Source of the DNA: Lachnospiraceae bacterium
Lineage (GTDB): Bacteria > Bacillota > Clostridia > Lachnospirales > Lachnospiraceae
Length of the DNA: 57,554 bases
Assembly (NCBI GenBank): GCA_016280465.1
Contig: JAEEGT010000163.1
Location: forward strand, 1-57,554
Direction of reading: 5' to 3'
In this document: positions 19,174-27,430 of the stretch, in pieces
Position numbering within the stretch: the first letter of the stretch is position 1
Layout: each line of letters starts with the position of its first letter
Translations under genes and position numbers: made by a program
The notes under the pieces: generated by a model
The model's database searches: none
What the model was told of the DNA's origin: nothing
The model's input: the letters and a program-made list of their open reading frames with translations, nothing else

Positions 19174-20565
19174 TTACACCTCGCTGTTTTGTTCTTCCAA
19201 ATATTTTTTATATTCCACAAGGACAGATTTCATGGCCTCGATCCCGGGAGCTCCGACTGTAAGTCTTCGTTCCACACAGGTCTTTAACGAAATTGCCTCG
19301 TAAACATCTTCATCAAATAATTCGCTGAATTCCTTGAGTTTGCCGATATCGACTTCATCAATGGAAATTCCCTGATCGATACAGTACAAAACCAGTCTTC
19401 CGATGACGGAATGGGCATCTCTGAAGGGCATTCCCTTCTTTACCAGATAATCTGCAGCATCCGTTGCATTGGTGAAGCCCTTTACCGCACTCTCTTCCAT
19501 TTTCTTTTTGTTGAACTTGGTGGTGGAGAGCATGCCTGTAAACAGTTCAAGGCAGCTGTTTACGGTGTCCATGGAGTCAAAAGAAACTTCCTTGTCTTCC
19601 TGCATATCTTTGTTATATGCAAGGGGAAGACCCTTCATAGTGGTAAGGAGTGACATGAGCGCTCCGTAGACTCTTCCGGTCTTGCCGCGGACAAGTTCGG
19701 CAATGTCCGGGTTTTTCTTCTGCGGCATGATGGATGATCCGGTTGAATAAGCATCGTCCAGTTCTATAAAACCGTATTCATTGGAATTCCAAAGGATGAT
19801 CTCCTCGGAAAAGCGGCTTAAATGCATGGCTATGATGGACAGATCCGAAAGAAATTCCAAAAGGTAATCCCTGTCGGAAACGGAATCCATACTGTTTGAG
19901 GTGGGACCGTAAAAATCAAGGAGAGATGCGGTGAAATCCCTGTCCAGAGGATATGTGGTCCCGGCCAAAGCTCCCGCTCCCAGAGGGCAATAATTCATAC
20001 GCTTGAAAAGATCATATAACCTGCCCTGGTCCCTTTTGAACATTTCGAAATAAGCTCCGAGATGATGCGCAAGAGTAACGGGCTGCGCCTTCTGAAGGTG
20101 AGTAAATCCCGGCATATAGGTGTCAAGATTGCTCTCCATAAGATCGTATATAACAAAAAGCAGATTTTTTAATCTTTCATGAATGGTGATGACATAAGTC
20201 CTGGTATATAGTCTCATGTCAAGAGCAACCTGATCGTTCCTGGATCGGCCGGTGTGGAGTTTCTTTCCGGCATCTCCTATCCTTTCGATGAGTTTTGCTT
20301 CCACAAAACTGTGAATGTCTTCAAAGGATTCGTCGATAAAAAGATCGCCCTTCAAAAGATCGTCCCGAATGGACATAAGACCGTCGATGATGGCCGTGGC
20401 ATCTTCGGCGGAAATGATACCCGCACGCTTAAGCATGGTGGCATGACTGACGGAACCTGTAATATCCATCTCTGCCAGACGCTTGTCAAAGCGTATGGAT
20501 GCATTGAAATCAAATACCTTTTGGTCGGTTTCCTTGGTAAACCGTCCACCCCAAAGTGTAGCCAT
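19174..20565 (-). CDS. argH: Argininosuccinate lyase
   Basis: 463 aa, the family length. The fumarase-superfamily signature GSSIMPQKKNPD is present, as are HTGRSRNDQVA and the TFTHLQKAQP-like segment. It splits argininosuccinate into arginine and fumarate. It is the first gene of a seven-gene minus-strand operon. The ATG follows GAGGAA. A good sigma-A promoter lies 33 bases upstream. No argG is in the window. Confidence 0.97.
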   Translation of the reverse strand: MATLWGGRFTKETDQKVFDFNASIRFDKRLAEMDITGSVSHATMLKRAGIISAEDATAIIDGLMSIRDDLLKGDLFIDESFEDIHSFVEAKLIERIGDAGKKLHTGRSRNDQVALDMRLYTRTYVITIHERLKNLLFVIYDLMESNLDTYMPGFTHLQKAQPVTLAHHLGAYFEMFKRDQGRLYDLFKRMNYCPLGAGALAGTTYPLDRDFTASLLDFYGPTSNSMDSVSDRDYLLEFLSDLSIIAMHLSRFSEEIILWNSNEYGFIELDDAYSTGSSIMPQKKNPDIAELVRGKTGRVYGALMSLLTTMKGLPLAYNKDMQEDKEVSFDSMDTVNSCLELFTGMLSTTKFNKKKMEESAVKGFTNATDAADYLVKKGMPFRDAHSVIGRLVLYCIDQGISIDEVDIGKLKEFSELFDEDVYEAISLKTCVERRLTVGAPGIEAMKSVLVEYKKYLEEQNSEV

Positions 20566-20597
20566 TTACATTTCCTCGTCAATAATTGTTAAATCTA

Positions 20598-20626
20598 ATT
20601 TTAGCATAGGGATTTTATCAATTCAA
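20598..20626 (-). promoter_or_regulatory. Putative sigma-A promoter of the argH operon
   Basis: TTGAAT (20621-20626) and TAAAAT (20598-20603) are spaced by exactly 17 bases on the minus strand. They lie 33 bases from the argH start codon. Confidence 0.65.
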
Positions 20627-20765
20627 CAAAAGGAAACTTCAAAAAGTGCCAAAAATAAATTCAAAAAATGCCGTTTTCTTTGCAATATATACATTTGTAC
20701 GTCGTACGCGGACATAATAAGTGATTTGTCTGCTTCGCAGCCGCTTGGTTTCCTTCCGAGCTAAT

Positions 20766-20798
20766 AAAAAAAGGGACCGGATAAAATCCGATCCCTTT
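20766..20798 (-). terminator. Intrinsic terminator of tRNA-Thr
   Basis: On the minus strand a 13-bp stem (arms 20786-20798 and 20770-20782, one G-T pair) with a three-base loop is followed by seven T (20766-20772). It starts two bases after the tRNA 3' end. Confidence 0.88.
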
Positions 20799-20799
20799 A

Positions 20800-20872
<73 letters not shown>

Positions 20873-20896
20873 CTGTTGCGGTTTGCAACAATGGAT

Positions 20897-20925
20897 ATTA
20901 TAACGATAATCAAATGTTTTGGCAA
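20897..20925 (-). promoter_or_regulatory. Promoter of tRNA-Thr
   Basis: TTGCCA (20920-20925) and a perfect TATAAT (20897-20902) are 17 bases apart on the minus strand, 24 bases from the tRNA. The -35 lies inside the last codons of the GlgB-like gene, which ends at 20910. Confidence 0.8.
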
Positions 20926-22985
20926 GGAGATTTTTCAAAGACATGAATGCAGAAAGGCGCCAGCTTAACGCTTAAGGAATCCTCTTTTCCGTCACATCTG
21001 ACCTTTGATGTCTGCTTTGCTTTACCCGAGAGTTTGTATTCACCTCCGAAGCGGATCTGTTCCGAAGCAAATATCTCTTTATAGGTTCCGGCTTCCAAAC
21101 CGACCCTGAAATTAAGAGGCTCACCGGAGAAATTAGCAATGGCAAGAAGTTTCTTTTCCCTGTTCTTACGTAAAAATGCGATAACGGAATGCTCCGAATC
21201 TATGGCATTGACCCACTCAAAGCCATCTCCCGCCGTATCCTCCGAAAGTTCATCCCTTTCGTTGTAGAGTTCGTTGAGGGCGGTGACCAGCACATCCAGC
21301 TTTTCATCCTCACTCTTTAATTCCGTAAGACACTTGCGACCGGGATGAAGATACATATAACTTAAAAGAAGCCGTAAGTTTTTCTTTTTATCGGTATCGG
21401 AATAAGGCATATTTTTGTATATGCCCTCCGCATAATCCGAATAATTGTCGCTAAGCAGCGATAAAATGAATCTTTCGCAGAAAATATATACGGGGCTGTA
21501 GGTAAGCTCAAAATGATTGTTCCTGCGGCCCGAAGCATCCCTGTTTAAGTAGTTCAAAAGATCCGTGTCAAACTGAGTGTGGAATTTGTAATCAAAGCCC
21601 ATGCCGCCTTCGTCCAGAGGAAGGGTCAGGGTATTGGAAACAAGGGAATCCTTTGCAACGGTAATAAGCCCCGGATACTTTTTGTGGAGTATGGAATTCA
21701 GGTGCTTTAAAAACTCGATCCCATTAAGATTTTCATTGCCTCCGTAGATATTGGGCATCCATTCGCCGTCAAACTTTCCGTAGTCAAGGTAAAGGATCCT
21801 GTCCATTCCGCCTATGCAAAGTCCGTCTACACAGAATACATCCGTAAAATAGTCGCAGGCACTGATAAGATAGTTTCTGACAAACGGTTTGGAAAAATCG
21901 AAGGAAAGCCTTCCTGCGATCTCTTTTTCGTTGCCTTCAAAAAGCCTGGTACCGTCAAAGCCCCGAAGTCCGCCGTTGTCGGCAATGAACCCTGCGGGCT
22001 CCACAGTCAGAAGAACCTTTACGCCTTCCTTATGCAGCCGGTCGATAAGTTCCTTTAACTCCGAAGATCCGATCAATGAAGGATTTGTCGCAAAGAAAGA
22101 AACGGTACCGTAATCCGTCACTATCTTGTAATCGCACTTTGTGAGATCCGGAAAAAGAACGGCATCGAAGCCTTTCTTTTTGGTATTGTCAAGTATCCGG
22201 GTAAAGAGATCCTCAGAAGTAGCGGCTTTAAATTCCTCGATTGAAATATTCAGGATAGAAAAACGATCCTTAAGACCCGTTCTTTTGTATGCCCTGTTGT
22301 TATACTCGGGTTCAGAAGCCACCACGCAGGCGTCGCCCTCGCCCTTTTCAAGAGCTCTTGCGAAGGGATCCCGTTTTAAATAGGTGAGTCCGCTGTTAAG
22401 CTTTATCTCCAACTTGTAAAGAGACCCCAGCGGAAGGCCGGGAATGAAGATCCCGAAGATACCGCGCTCATCGATGCAGCACATCTGATGGACACGGCCG
22501 TCCCAGGAATTGAAGTCACCCACTACACTTACACGCTCGGCTCCGGGAGCATAGGTAATGAACTCGGTTCCCAGCTCTCCCTTTCTTTCGCAGAAATGGG
22601 CCCCGAAATAGCGATAAGAATCATAAAGGATACCTGCATCCAGTTTTTCGGTAAGATCCCCCCAGAACGAAGGGATATACTTATAAACCTCGGGGCAGGT
22701 CTTTGTGACTCCGTCGCAGGTGATCAGATATTCATAGGAAAAACCGGTCTTAACAGGGACAAATACGGCAAAAAAGCCTTCTTCATCCACACATTCCATG
22801 GTATAAACATTTTCATTCCTGAGATTTTTGACCCTGACTTCTTCGGCACCGGGATAAAAGGCCTGAATGAGCACGCCTCCCGAAACCTGATAAGCTCCAA
22901 GAATCCTTTCGGGATTCCTGCATTCGGAATAGACAACGCTTTCGATCTCCGGCCAGTTCATCATTTTGTAAAGCTTATTATCCAT
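20910..22985 (-). CDS. GlgB-like GH13 protein lacking catalytic residues (probable pseudoenzyme)
   Basis: 691 aa. Two N-terminal CBM48-like domains are clear: GAYQVSGGVLIQAFYPGA (30-47) and APGAERVSVVGDFNSWDG (146-163). A GH13 barrel with branching-enzyme landmarks follows: FDGTRLFE (343-350), ILYLDYG (397-403) and LDEGGMGFDYKF (457-468). At the active site the family residues are replaced. DGLRVD reads DGLCIG (387-392), so the nucleophile Asp is Gly392 and its Arg is Cys390. AEES reads AKDS (444-447). SHDE reads LSDN (511-514). DWVPAH reads TVEPAG (327-332). The frame is intact with a good GGAGG start, so it is a maintained, probably non-catalytic glycogen-related protein. Binding or scaffold roles are inference. 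Confidence 0.85.
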   Translation of the reverse strand: MDNKLYKMMNWPEIESVVYSECRNPERILGAYQVSGGVLIQAFYPGAEEVRVKNLRNENVYTMECVDEEGFFAVFVPVKTGFSYEYLITCDGVTKTCPEVYKYIPSFWGDLTEKLDAGILYDSYRYFGAHFCERKGELGTEFITYAPGAERVSVVGDFNSWDGRVHQMCCIDERGIFGIFIPGLPLGSLYKLEIKLNSGLTYLKRDPFARALEKGEGDACVVASEPEYNNRAYKRTGLKDRFSILNISIEEFKAATSEDLFTRILDNTKKKGFDAVLFPDLTKCDYKIVTDYGTVSFFATNPSLIGSSELKELIDRLHKEGVKVLLTVEPAGFIADNGGLRGFDGTRLFEGNEKEIAGRLSFDFSKPFVRNYLISACDYFTDVFCVDGLCIGGMDRILYLDYGKFDGEWMPNIYGGNENLNGIEFLKHLNSILHKKYPGLITVAKDSLVSNTLTLPLDEGGMGFDYKFHTQFDTDLLNYLNRDASGRRNNHFELTYSPVYIFCERFILSLLSDNYSDYAEGIYKNMPYSDTDKKKNLRLLLSYMYLHPGRKCLTELKSEDEKLDVLVTALNELYNERDELSEDTAGDGFEWVNAIDSEHSVIAFLRKNREKKLLAIANFSGEPLNFRVGLEAGTYKEIFASEQIRFGGEYKLSGKAKQTSKVRCDGKEDSLSVKLAPFCIHVFEKSPCQNI

Positions 22986-23014
22986 AGTTCCTCCTTCTTT
23001 TGTGAAAAAGAAAA

Positions 23015-23043
23015 AATACAGCCTTCACAAATATATGGATCAA
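23015..23043 (-). promoter_or_regulatory. Putative promoter of the GlgB-like gene
   Basis: TTGATC (23038-23043) and TGTATT (23015-23020) are separated by 17 bases on the minus strand. The -35 overlaps the DUF1015 gene stop region. It is a moderate match only. Confidence 0.35.
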
Positions 23044-24272
23044 AACTCATTTATAAAGAGTCCGCTTCGAAGCTTCGGCTCAAACCAGGTGGACTTGGGA
23101 GGCATAAGCAGTCCTGCATCAGCCACGGAAAACAGTTCGGACATGGCGGTTGGATACATGGCAAATGCAGCAAAAGCACCTTCATCCACACGCCTGATAA
23201 GTTCCTCAACACCTCTGATACCGCCCACAAAATCAATGGTCTTATCGGTCTTGGGATCCTTTATGCCAAACACGGGCTCCAAAAGAAAATCCTGTAACAC
23301 GGATACATCCAGTGATTCGACGGCACCCTTTGGAATGAACTCCTTCTTTAAAGAGATCGCAAATTCCCTGTCTTTAAGGATCATGAAGATCTCGCCTTTT
23401 TTCGAAGGCTTCGAAACGCTGCGAAGGATCTCTTTGACTTCAAACTTATCTTTTACCTTCGAGATGAGATCTTCTTCCGTAAGGCCCTTATCATCCAGGA
23501 TAACTCTGTTGTAGTCCATGATCATAAGATCCGAGTCCGGAAATACAACACTTAAAAAGCCTTCAAAGGAGCCGGGTTTTATACGACCTTCTTCTCTTCT
23601 CTGTAGACAAACCTTGGCAGCACTGGCACATCTGTGGTGACCGTCTGCAATATAGAGATTGGGAACCTTTTTAAAGGAATCCGTAAGGTATGCAATGTCC
23701 GAAGGCTCCCCGACCTTAAAGCCTCTGTGACGGATCCCGTCGGAACTTACAAAATCAAATTCGGGAGCATTGTTTTTCTTATATGCATCAATGAACTCAA
23801 GGAGTTCTTTCTTTGCTCTGTATGCAAGGAAAATGGGGCCGGTCTGGGCGCTCAGGGCATCCACATGGCGGATCCTGTCAACTTCCTTGTCCGCTCTGGT
23901 ATTCTCGTGTTTTTTGATGGTTCCGTCAAGATACTCATCAACACTTGCAAGACACACAAGACCGGTCTGAACACGCCCCTTCATGGTAAGCTCGTAAAGG
24001 TAATAACAGGGCTTTGATTCCTTGACAAACTCTTTATCCGCCTTCTTCTTTTCGTAGAGTTCACGGGCTTTGGCGTAAGCTTCGTCGGAATACATATCAA
24101 AGTCATCGGGAAAGACCGTTTCGGGTCTGTCTATCATCAAAAAAGAATCGGGATTTTTTGAAACAAAAGCCTTGGCTTCGGCTCTGTTATAAACATCGTA
24201 GGGAAGCGCCGCGATCTTATCTTCGAGACCGTGAGCAGGTCTTACGGCGCAAAATGGAGAAATTGTTGACAT
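23040..24272 (-). CDS. DUF1015 family protein
   Basis: 410 aa from the ATG at 24272, which has AAGGAG nine bases upstream; the open frame extends 13 codons further without a better site. The N-terminus ISPFCAVRP, the LPYDVYN region and the IADGHHRC motif are typical of DUF1015. The family is often found beside serC/serA in anaerobes and has been called SerC-associated, but no activity is known to me. Here serA is only separated by a small divergent gene and a structured spacer, so the link with serine synthesis is kept in a loose form. Confidence 0.85.
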   Translation of the reverse strand: MSTISPFCAVRPAHGLEDKIAALPYDVYNRAEAKAFVSKNPDSFLMIDRPETVFPDDFDMYSDEAYAKARELYEKKKADKEFVKESKPCYYLYELTMKGRVQTGLVCLASVDEYLDGTIKKHENTRADKEVDRIRHVDALSAQTGPIFLAYRAKKELLEFIDAYKKNNAPEFDFVSSDGIRHRGFKVGEPSDIAYLTDSFKKVPNLYIADGHHRCASAAKVCLQRREEGRIKPGSFEGFLSVVFPDSDLMIMDYNRVILDDKGLTEEDLISKVKDKFEVKEILRSVSKPSKKGEIFMILKDREFAISLKKEFIPKGAVESLDVSVLQDFLLEPVFGIKDPKTDKTIDFVGGIRGVEELIRRVDEGAFAAFAMYPTAMSELFSVADAGLLMPPKSTWFEPKLRSGLFINEF

Positions 24273-24379
24273 GTTTCGCTCCTTGTTTATACTATAATCT
24301 GATAATATCATAAAGAACGGATCTGTGCTATTATAATGGTACCGAAAATTTATTATTCTCTAACCGGAGGTAACAAAAA

Positions 24380-24661
24380 ATGGAAAAAGAAGATCAATAC
24401 ATATACGAGAAAGTCAGTGAATATGCAGACAAGGTCCTTGACGGCATCGATCCCCAGAAGGTTCAGGTGTCCTTCCAGCTGGATAAATTAAAGCCCATTA
24501 TGTCTTCTCTTGCTCTTGAGTTAAAAAGCACACCGGAAGATATCTTCATCCGCTATATGGATGCGGCAAGCTTTATGTCTGCGGAATCCGAGAAGAAATT
24601 CCAGAGTACTCTCGGACATATGGATAAATACGGGGACTATATGGAGTTTGAGCAGTTTTAA
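24380..24661 (+). CDS. Small acidic protein of unknown function
   Basis: 93 aa. The start ATG follows CCGGAGGT at good spacing, and a TATAAT lies about 50 bases upstream. The protein is acidic, helical and soluble, with no signal peptide, membrane segment or Cys; it ends in EFEQF. I do not recognise the family. It is divergent from the DUF1015 gene and followed by the structured spacer. It is a good candidate for a lineage-specific conserved small protein. Confidence 0.75.
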   Translation: MEKEDQYIYEKVSEYADKVLDGIDPQKVQVSFQLDKLKPIMSSLALELKSTPEDIFIRYMDAASFMSAESEKKFQSTLGHMDKYGDYMEFEQF

Positions 24662-24674
24662 ATCTGAAATCACT

Positions 24675-24806
24675 AATGCAAATTAAACAAGTATTTTCTC
24701 GACACGCTCTCGCTAATGTCCTCGCTGTAACGGACGCTAAGCTCGATAGAACCTCGCTAAGCGCCGACGCTGCGTATTGTCTCGAAAACACTTTTTAATT
24801 TGCATT
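24675..24806. repeat. Large imperfect inverted repeat, hairpin 1
   Basis: Arms at 24675-24704 and 24778-24806 are nearly complementary. The outer AATGCAAATTAAA pairs in full, and the inner AAGTATTTTCTCGACA against TGTCTCGAAAACACTT has a few mismatches. The 73-base centre repeats GCTTAGCG, AGCGAGG and TTAGCGAG motifs on the minus strand. It has no credible coding potential. It could be a structured RNA, a MITE/REP-like unit or an end-of-operon processing element. It occupies the first half of the 388-base gap between genes. Confidence 0.7.
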
Positions 24807-24840
24807 TTATGTTTCGGATGTAACAAATAATTGCAGCAAG

Positions 24841-25000
24841 AGTTTCATAAGCGAACAGTTAGGCGGGAACCGAAGCGAAAATCCATCACTTACAAAAAAC
24901 TTAGCGGCATACACGAGAGGCCTTTAGGCGAACGTGTAATGCCGCTTAGTTGTTGTTAGTGATTAGTTGAGCGTAGTGGAGCCGGGTGAGCGATGAAACT
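24841..25000. repeat. Structured intergenic element, hairpin 2 with enclosing stem
   Basis: A long stem joins 24885-24915 (ATCACTTAC to GGCATACACG) with 24933-24962 (CGTGTAATGCCG to TTAGTGAT), about 26 of 31 positions paired, with an AGGCCTTTAGGC-containing loop. AGTTTCAT (24841-24848) and ATGAAACT (24993-25000) enclose it. The element shares the TTAGCG motif with hairpin 1. The rest of the gap up to serA (25001-25049) shows nothing I can name. Confidence 0.65.
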
Positions 25001-25049
25001 ACTTTACTGTAATCCTTAACTCCACAAACGCCAAGTATCGTCGCTTAAA

Positions 25050-26231
25050 TTATTTAACCACGCGAACGCGGAATACTCCCTCAATGCTCTCAAGCCTCTT
25101 GACTATAGCGTCGGTAGCGGGCTCTTCGATGTCAAGCATGGTATATGCAACTTCACCCCGGGATTTGTTCATCATATCGCTGATGTTGATGCCGACTTCA
25201 CCGAAAGCAGCCGTAAACTGTGTGATCATATTTGCAATGTTCTTGTGGAAGATAGCTACTCTTCCCTTCTGATTGCAGAATCCCATATCTACGGTGGGAT
25301 AGTTTACGGAGTTTACGATGTTACCGTTCTCAAGATAGTTCATCATCTCGTTAACGGCCATCTTAGCACAGTTATCTTCTGATTCTTCGGTGGAAGCTCC
25401 CAGGTGAGGGATAGCGATAACATTGTCCATTCCCGCAGTCTTTGCATTGGGGAAATCGGTCACATACTTGCGGACCTTACCGCTGTCGATAGCCTCCTTC
25501 AAAGCATCGTCATCAACAAGAAGATCTCGTGCAAAGTTAAGAATGATAACTCCGTCCTTCATCATGGCGAGAGTTTCTTTGTTGATCATTTTCTTGGTAT
25601 TTACCTTAGGATCGTCACTCTCGATAAGAGGAACATGTACAGAGATATAATCACAGTTCTGGAAGATCTCTTCTCTTGTCTTAACGTGATGGATATCCTT
25701 TGAAAGGTTCCATGCGGCATCGATGGAGATATAAGGATCGCAGCCGTATACGTCCATGCCAAGATGTCTTGCAGCATTGGCAAGAGGTCCGCCTATGGCG
25801 CCAAGACCGATGATACCAAGCTTCTTGCCGCGAACTTCCGTGCCGGCATATTTTCCTTTGCCTTTTTCAACAAGTTTGGCAACGTTTTCATCGTTCTTTA
25901 TATCCTGAACAAAATTGATACCGCCGATAACGTCACGGGAAGCAAGGAGCATTCCGCAGATAACAAGTTCCTTAACACCGTTTGCGTTGGCACCGGGAGT
26001 GTTGAATACAACAACGCCCTTCTTTGCAAGTGTATCAAGGGGGATATTGTTTACGCCGGCACCGGCTCTTGCAACGCAAAGAAGCTTATCGGAAAACTCC
26101 ATTTCATGCATAACGGCACTTCTTACAAGAATACCTTCAGCATCATTTACTTCGTCTGTCTTAACATAATTATCCGAAAAATTATCGATACCCACTTTGG
26201 AAATGGGATTTAAGCAGCTGTACTTAAACAT
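25050..26231 (-). CDS. serA: D-3-phosphoglycerate dehydrogenase
   Basis: 393 aa, the short SerA form with a C-terminal ACT domain (EVGINISDMMNKS to the end). The NAD site is GIIGLGAIGG, the catalytic Arg is in NFARDLLVD, and the His is in IPHLGASTEES. It oxidises 3-phosphoglycerate at the first step of serine synthesis. The start ATG overlaps the serC stop by one base (TAATG), so translation is likely coupled. No clear simple terminator follows; the structured spacer at 24662-25000 lies downstream. Confidence 0.95.
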   Translation of the reverse strand: MFKYSCLNPISKVGIDNFSDNYVKTDEVNDAEGILVRSAVMHEMEFSDKLLCVARAGAGVNNIPLDTLAKKGVVVFNTPGANANGVKELVICGMLLASRDVIGGINFVQDIKNDENVAKLVEKGKGKYAGTEVRGKKLGIIGLGAIGGPLANAARHLGMDVYGCDPYISIDAAWNLSKDIHHVKTREEIFQNCDYISVHVPLIESDDPKVNTKKMINKETLAMMKDGVIILNFARDLLVDDDALKEAIDSGKVRKYVTDFPNAKTAGMDNVIAIPHLGASTEESEDNCAKMAVNEMMNYLENGNIVNSVNYPTVDMGFCNQKGRVAIFHKNIANMITQFTAAFGEVGINISDMMNKSRGEVAYTMLDIEEPATDAIVKRLESIEGVFRVRVVK

Positions 26232-27313
26232 TACCTGTGCTCCTCCTCGTATTTCTTAAGAAAATCAACCAAAGCTTCCACGCCTTCGATGGGCATTGCA
26301 TTGTAGATGGAAGCACGAAGACCCCCGACACTCTTATGTCCTTTAAGGTTGTCAAAGCCTGCAGCCTTGGTGGCGGCAACGACTTCAGCATCCTTTTCGG
26401 CGCTTTCGGTAACAAACGGAACGTTCATCAAAGATCTGAATTCCTTTTCAACCGTACCCTTGAAATACTTGCTGTTATCAAGGAAATCATAAAGGATGGC
26501 AGCTTTCTTTTTATTGATCTCGTTCATCTTTTCAAGACCGCCGAGACTCTTTAAATATTTGAATACCTTACCGCAGACATATATAGCCCAGCAGTTGGGA
26601 GTATTGTACATGCTGCCGTTGGAAGCATGGGTGGAATATCTTAAATATACGGGAACATCGGGCTTAAGATCTTCACGGATAAGATCTTCTCTGATGATCA
26701 CGATGGAAAGACCAGCAGGTCCCACATTCTTCTGTACTCCGCCGTAGATGATGCCGTAATCGGAAACGTTACAGGGCTTGCTTAAAAACATGGAGGACTG
26801 ATCGGATACAAGGATCTTGCCCTTTGTGTTGGGAAGTTTCTGGAAAGTGGTTCCGTGAATGGTCTCATTCTCGCAGATATAAACATAATCCGCATCGTCA
26901 TCCACGGGAAGATCTGAACAGTCGGGGATATAGCTGTAGTTTTTGTCTTCGCTTGAGGCGATCACATTGACCTTGCCGAATTTCTTTGCTTCGGTCATGG
27001 CTTTCTTTGACCAGGCACCGGTAACGATGTAATCAAAAACACCGTTTTTGCAAAGGTTCATGGGGATCATGGAAAACTGTAAAGTAGCTCCGCCCTGAAT
27101 AAAAAGAACCTTGTAATTGTCAGGAATACCCATAAGATCGCGAAGGTCGGCCTCTGCCTCATCGATGATCGTCTGATAAACCTTGGAACGGTGAGACATC
27201 TCCATAACGCTCATTCCGCTTCCCTTGTAATCAAGAAGTTCCTCCTGGATCTCCTTAAGTACAGGCAACGGCATCATTGCCGGACCTGCCGAAAAGTTGT
27301 ACACTCTTCCCAC
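26231..27313 (-). CDS. serC: Phosphoserine aminotransferase
   Basis: 360 aa, normal for SerC. It starts YNFSAGPAMMPLPVL, has SGMSVMEMSHRS, and the PLP Lys lies in GGVQKNVGPAG. It converts 3-phosphohydroxypyruvate and glutamate to phosphoserine, and it can also serve pyridoxine synthesis. The start follows AGGAGG. It heads the serC-serA pair behind a strong promoter (27382-27410). Confidence 0.96.
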   Translation of the reverse strand: MGRVYNFSAGPAMMPLPVLKEIQEELLDYKGSGMSVMEMSHRSKVYQTIIDEAEADLRDLMGIPDNYKVLFIQGGATLQFSMIPMNLCKNGVFDYIVTGAWSKKAMTEAKKFGKVNVIASSEDKNYSYIPDCSDLPVDDDADYVYICENETIHGTTFQKLPNTKGKILVSDQSSMFLSKPCNVSDYGIIYGGVQKNVGPAGLSIVIIREDLIREDLKPDVPVYLRYSTHASNGSMYNTPNCWAIYVCGKVFKYLKSLGGLEKMNEINKKKAAILYDFLDNSKYFKGTVEKEFRSLMNVPFVTESAEKDAEVVAATKAAGFDNLKGHKSVGGLRASIYNAMPIEGVEALVDFLKKYEEEHR

Positions 27314-27381
27314 TTTTTCATCCTCCTGAATATATAAATTTATATTGGTTACTTTTTTATCAAAACGATAATTTAAGGGTA

Positions 27382-27410
27382 ATGATAATTTAAAATGTAT
27401 ATTCTGTCAA
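27382..27410 (-). promoter_or_regulatory. Sigma-A promoter of serC-serA
   Basis: A perfect TTGACA (27405-27410) and TATCAT (27382-27387) are spaced by 17 bases on the minus strand in an AT-rich stretch. They lie 69 bases upstream of serC and just after the L,D-transpeptidase gene stop. Confidence 0.7.
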
Positions 27411-27430
27411 CACAAATGAATAATTATGCA

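Noticed and set aside
20910-22985. GlgB-like gene as a decaying pseudogene
   Set aside because: The frame is intact over 691 codons with a good start site, and the non-catalytic family motifs are well kept, so a maintained pseudoenzyme fits better.
22488-23297. A 269-codon plus-strand open frame across the GlgB-like and DUF1015 genes
   Set aside because: It spans the gap between two real minus-strand genes, lacks a ribosome binding site and shows no recognisable domain.
24573-24791. A 72-codon minus-strand open frame through hairpin 1
   Set aside because: It runs through the inverted repeat and the end of the 93-aa gene, has no Shine-Dalgarno and repeats the LASV/LARA-like translation of short direct repeats.
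24662-25049. CRISPR array
   Set aside because: The short repeats are irregular in spacing and length and occur within a palindrome; there are no regular spacers and no cas genes.
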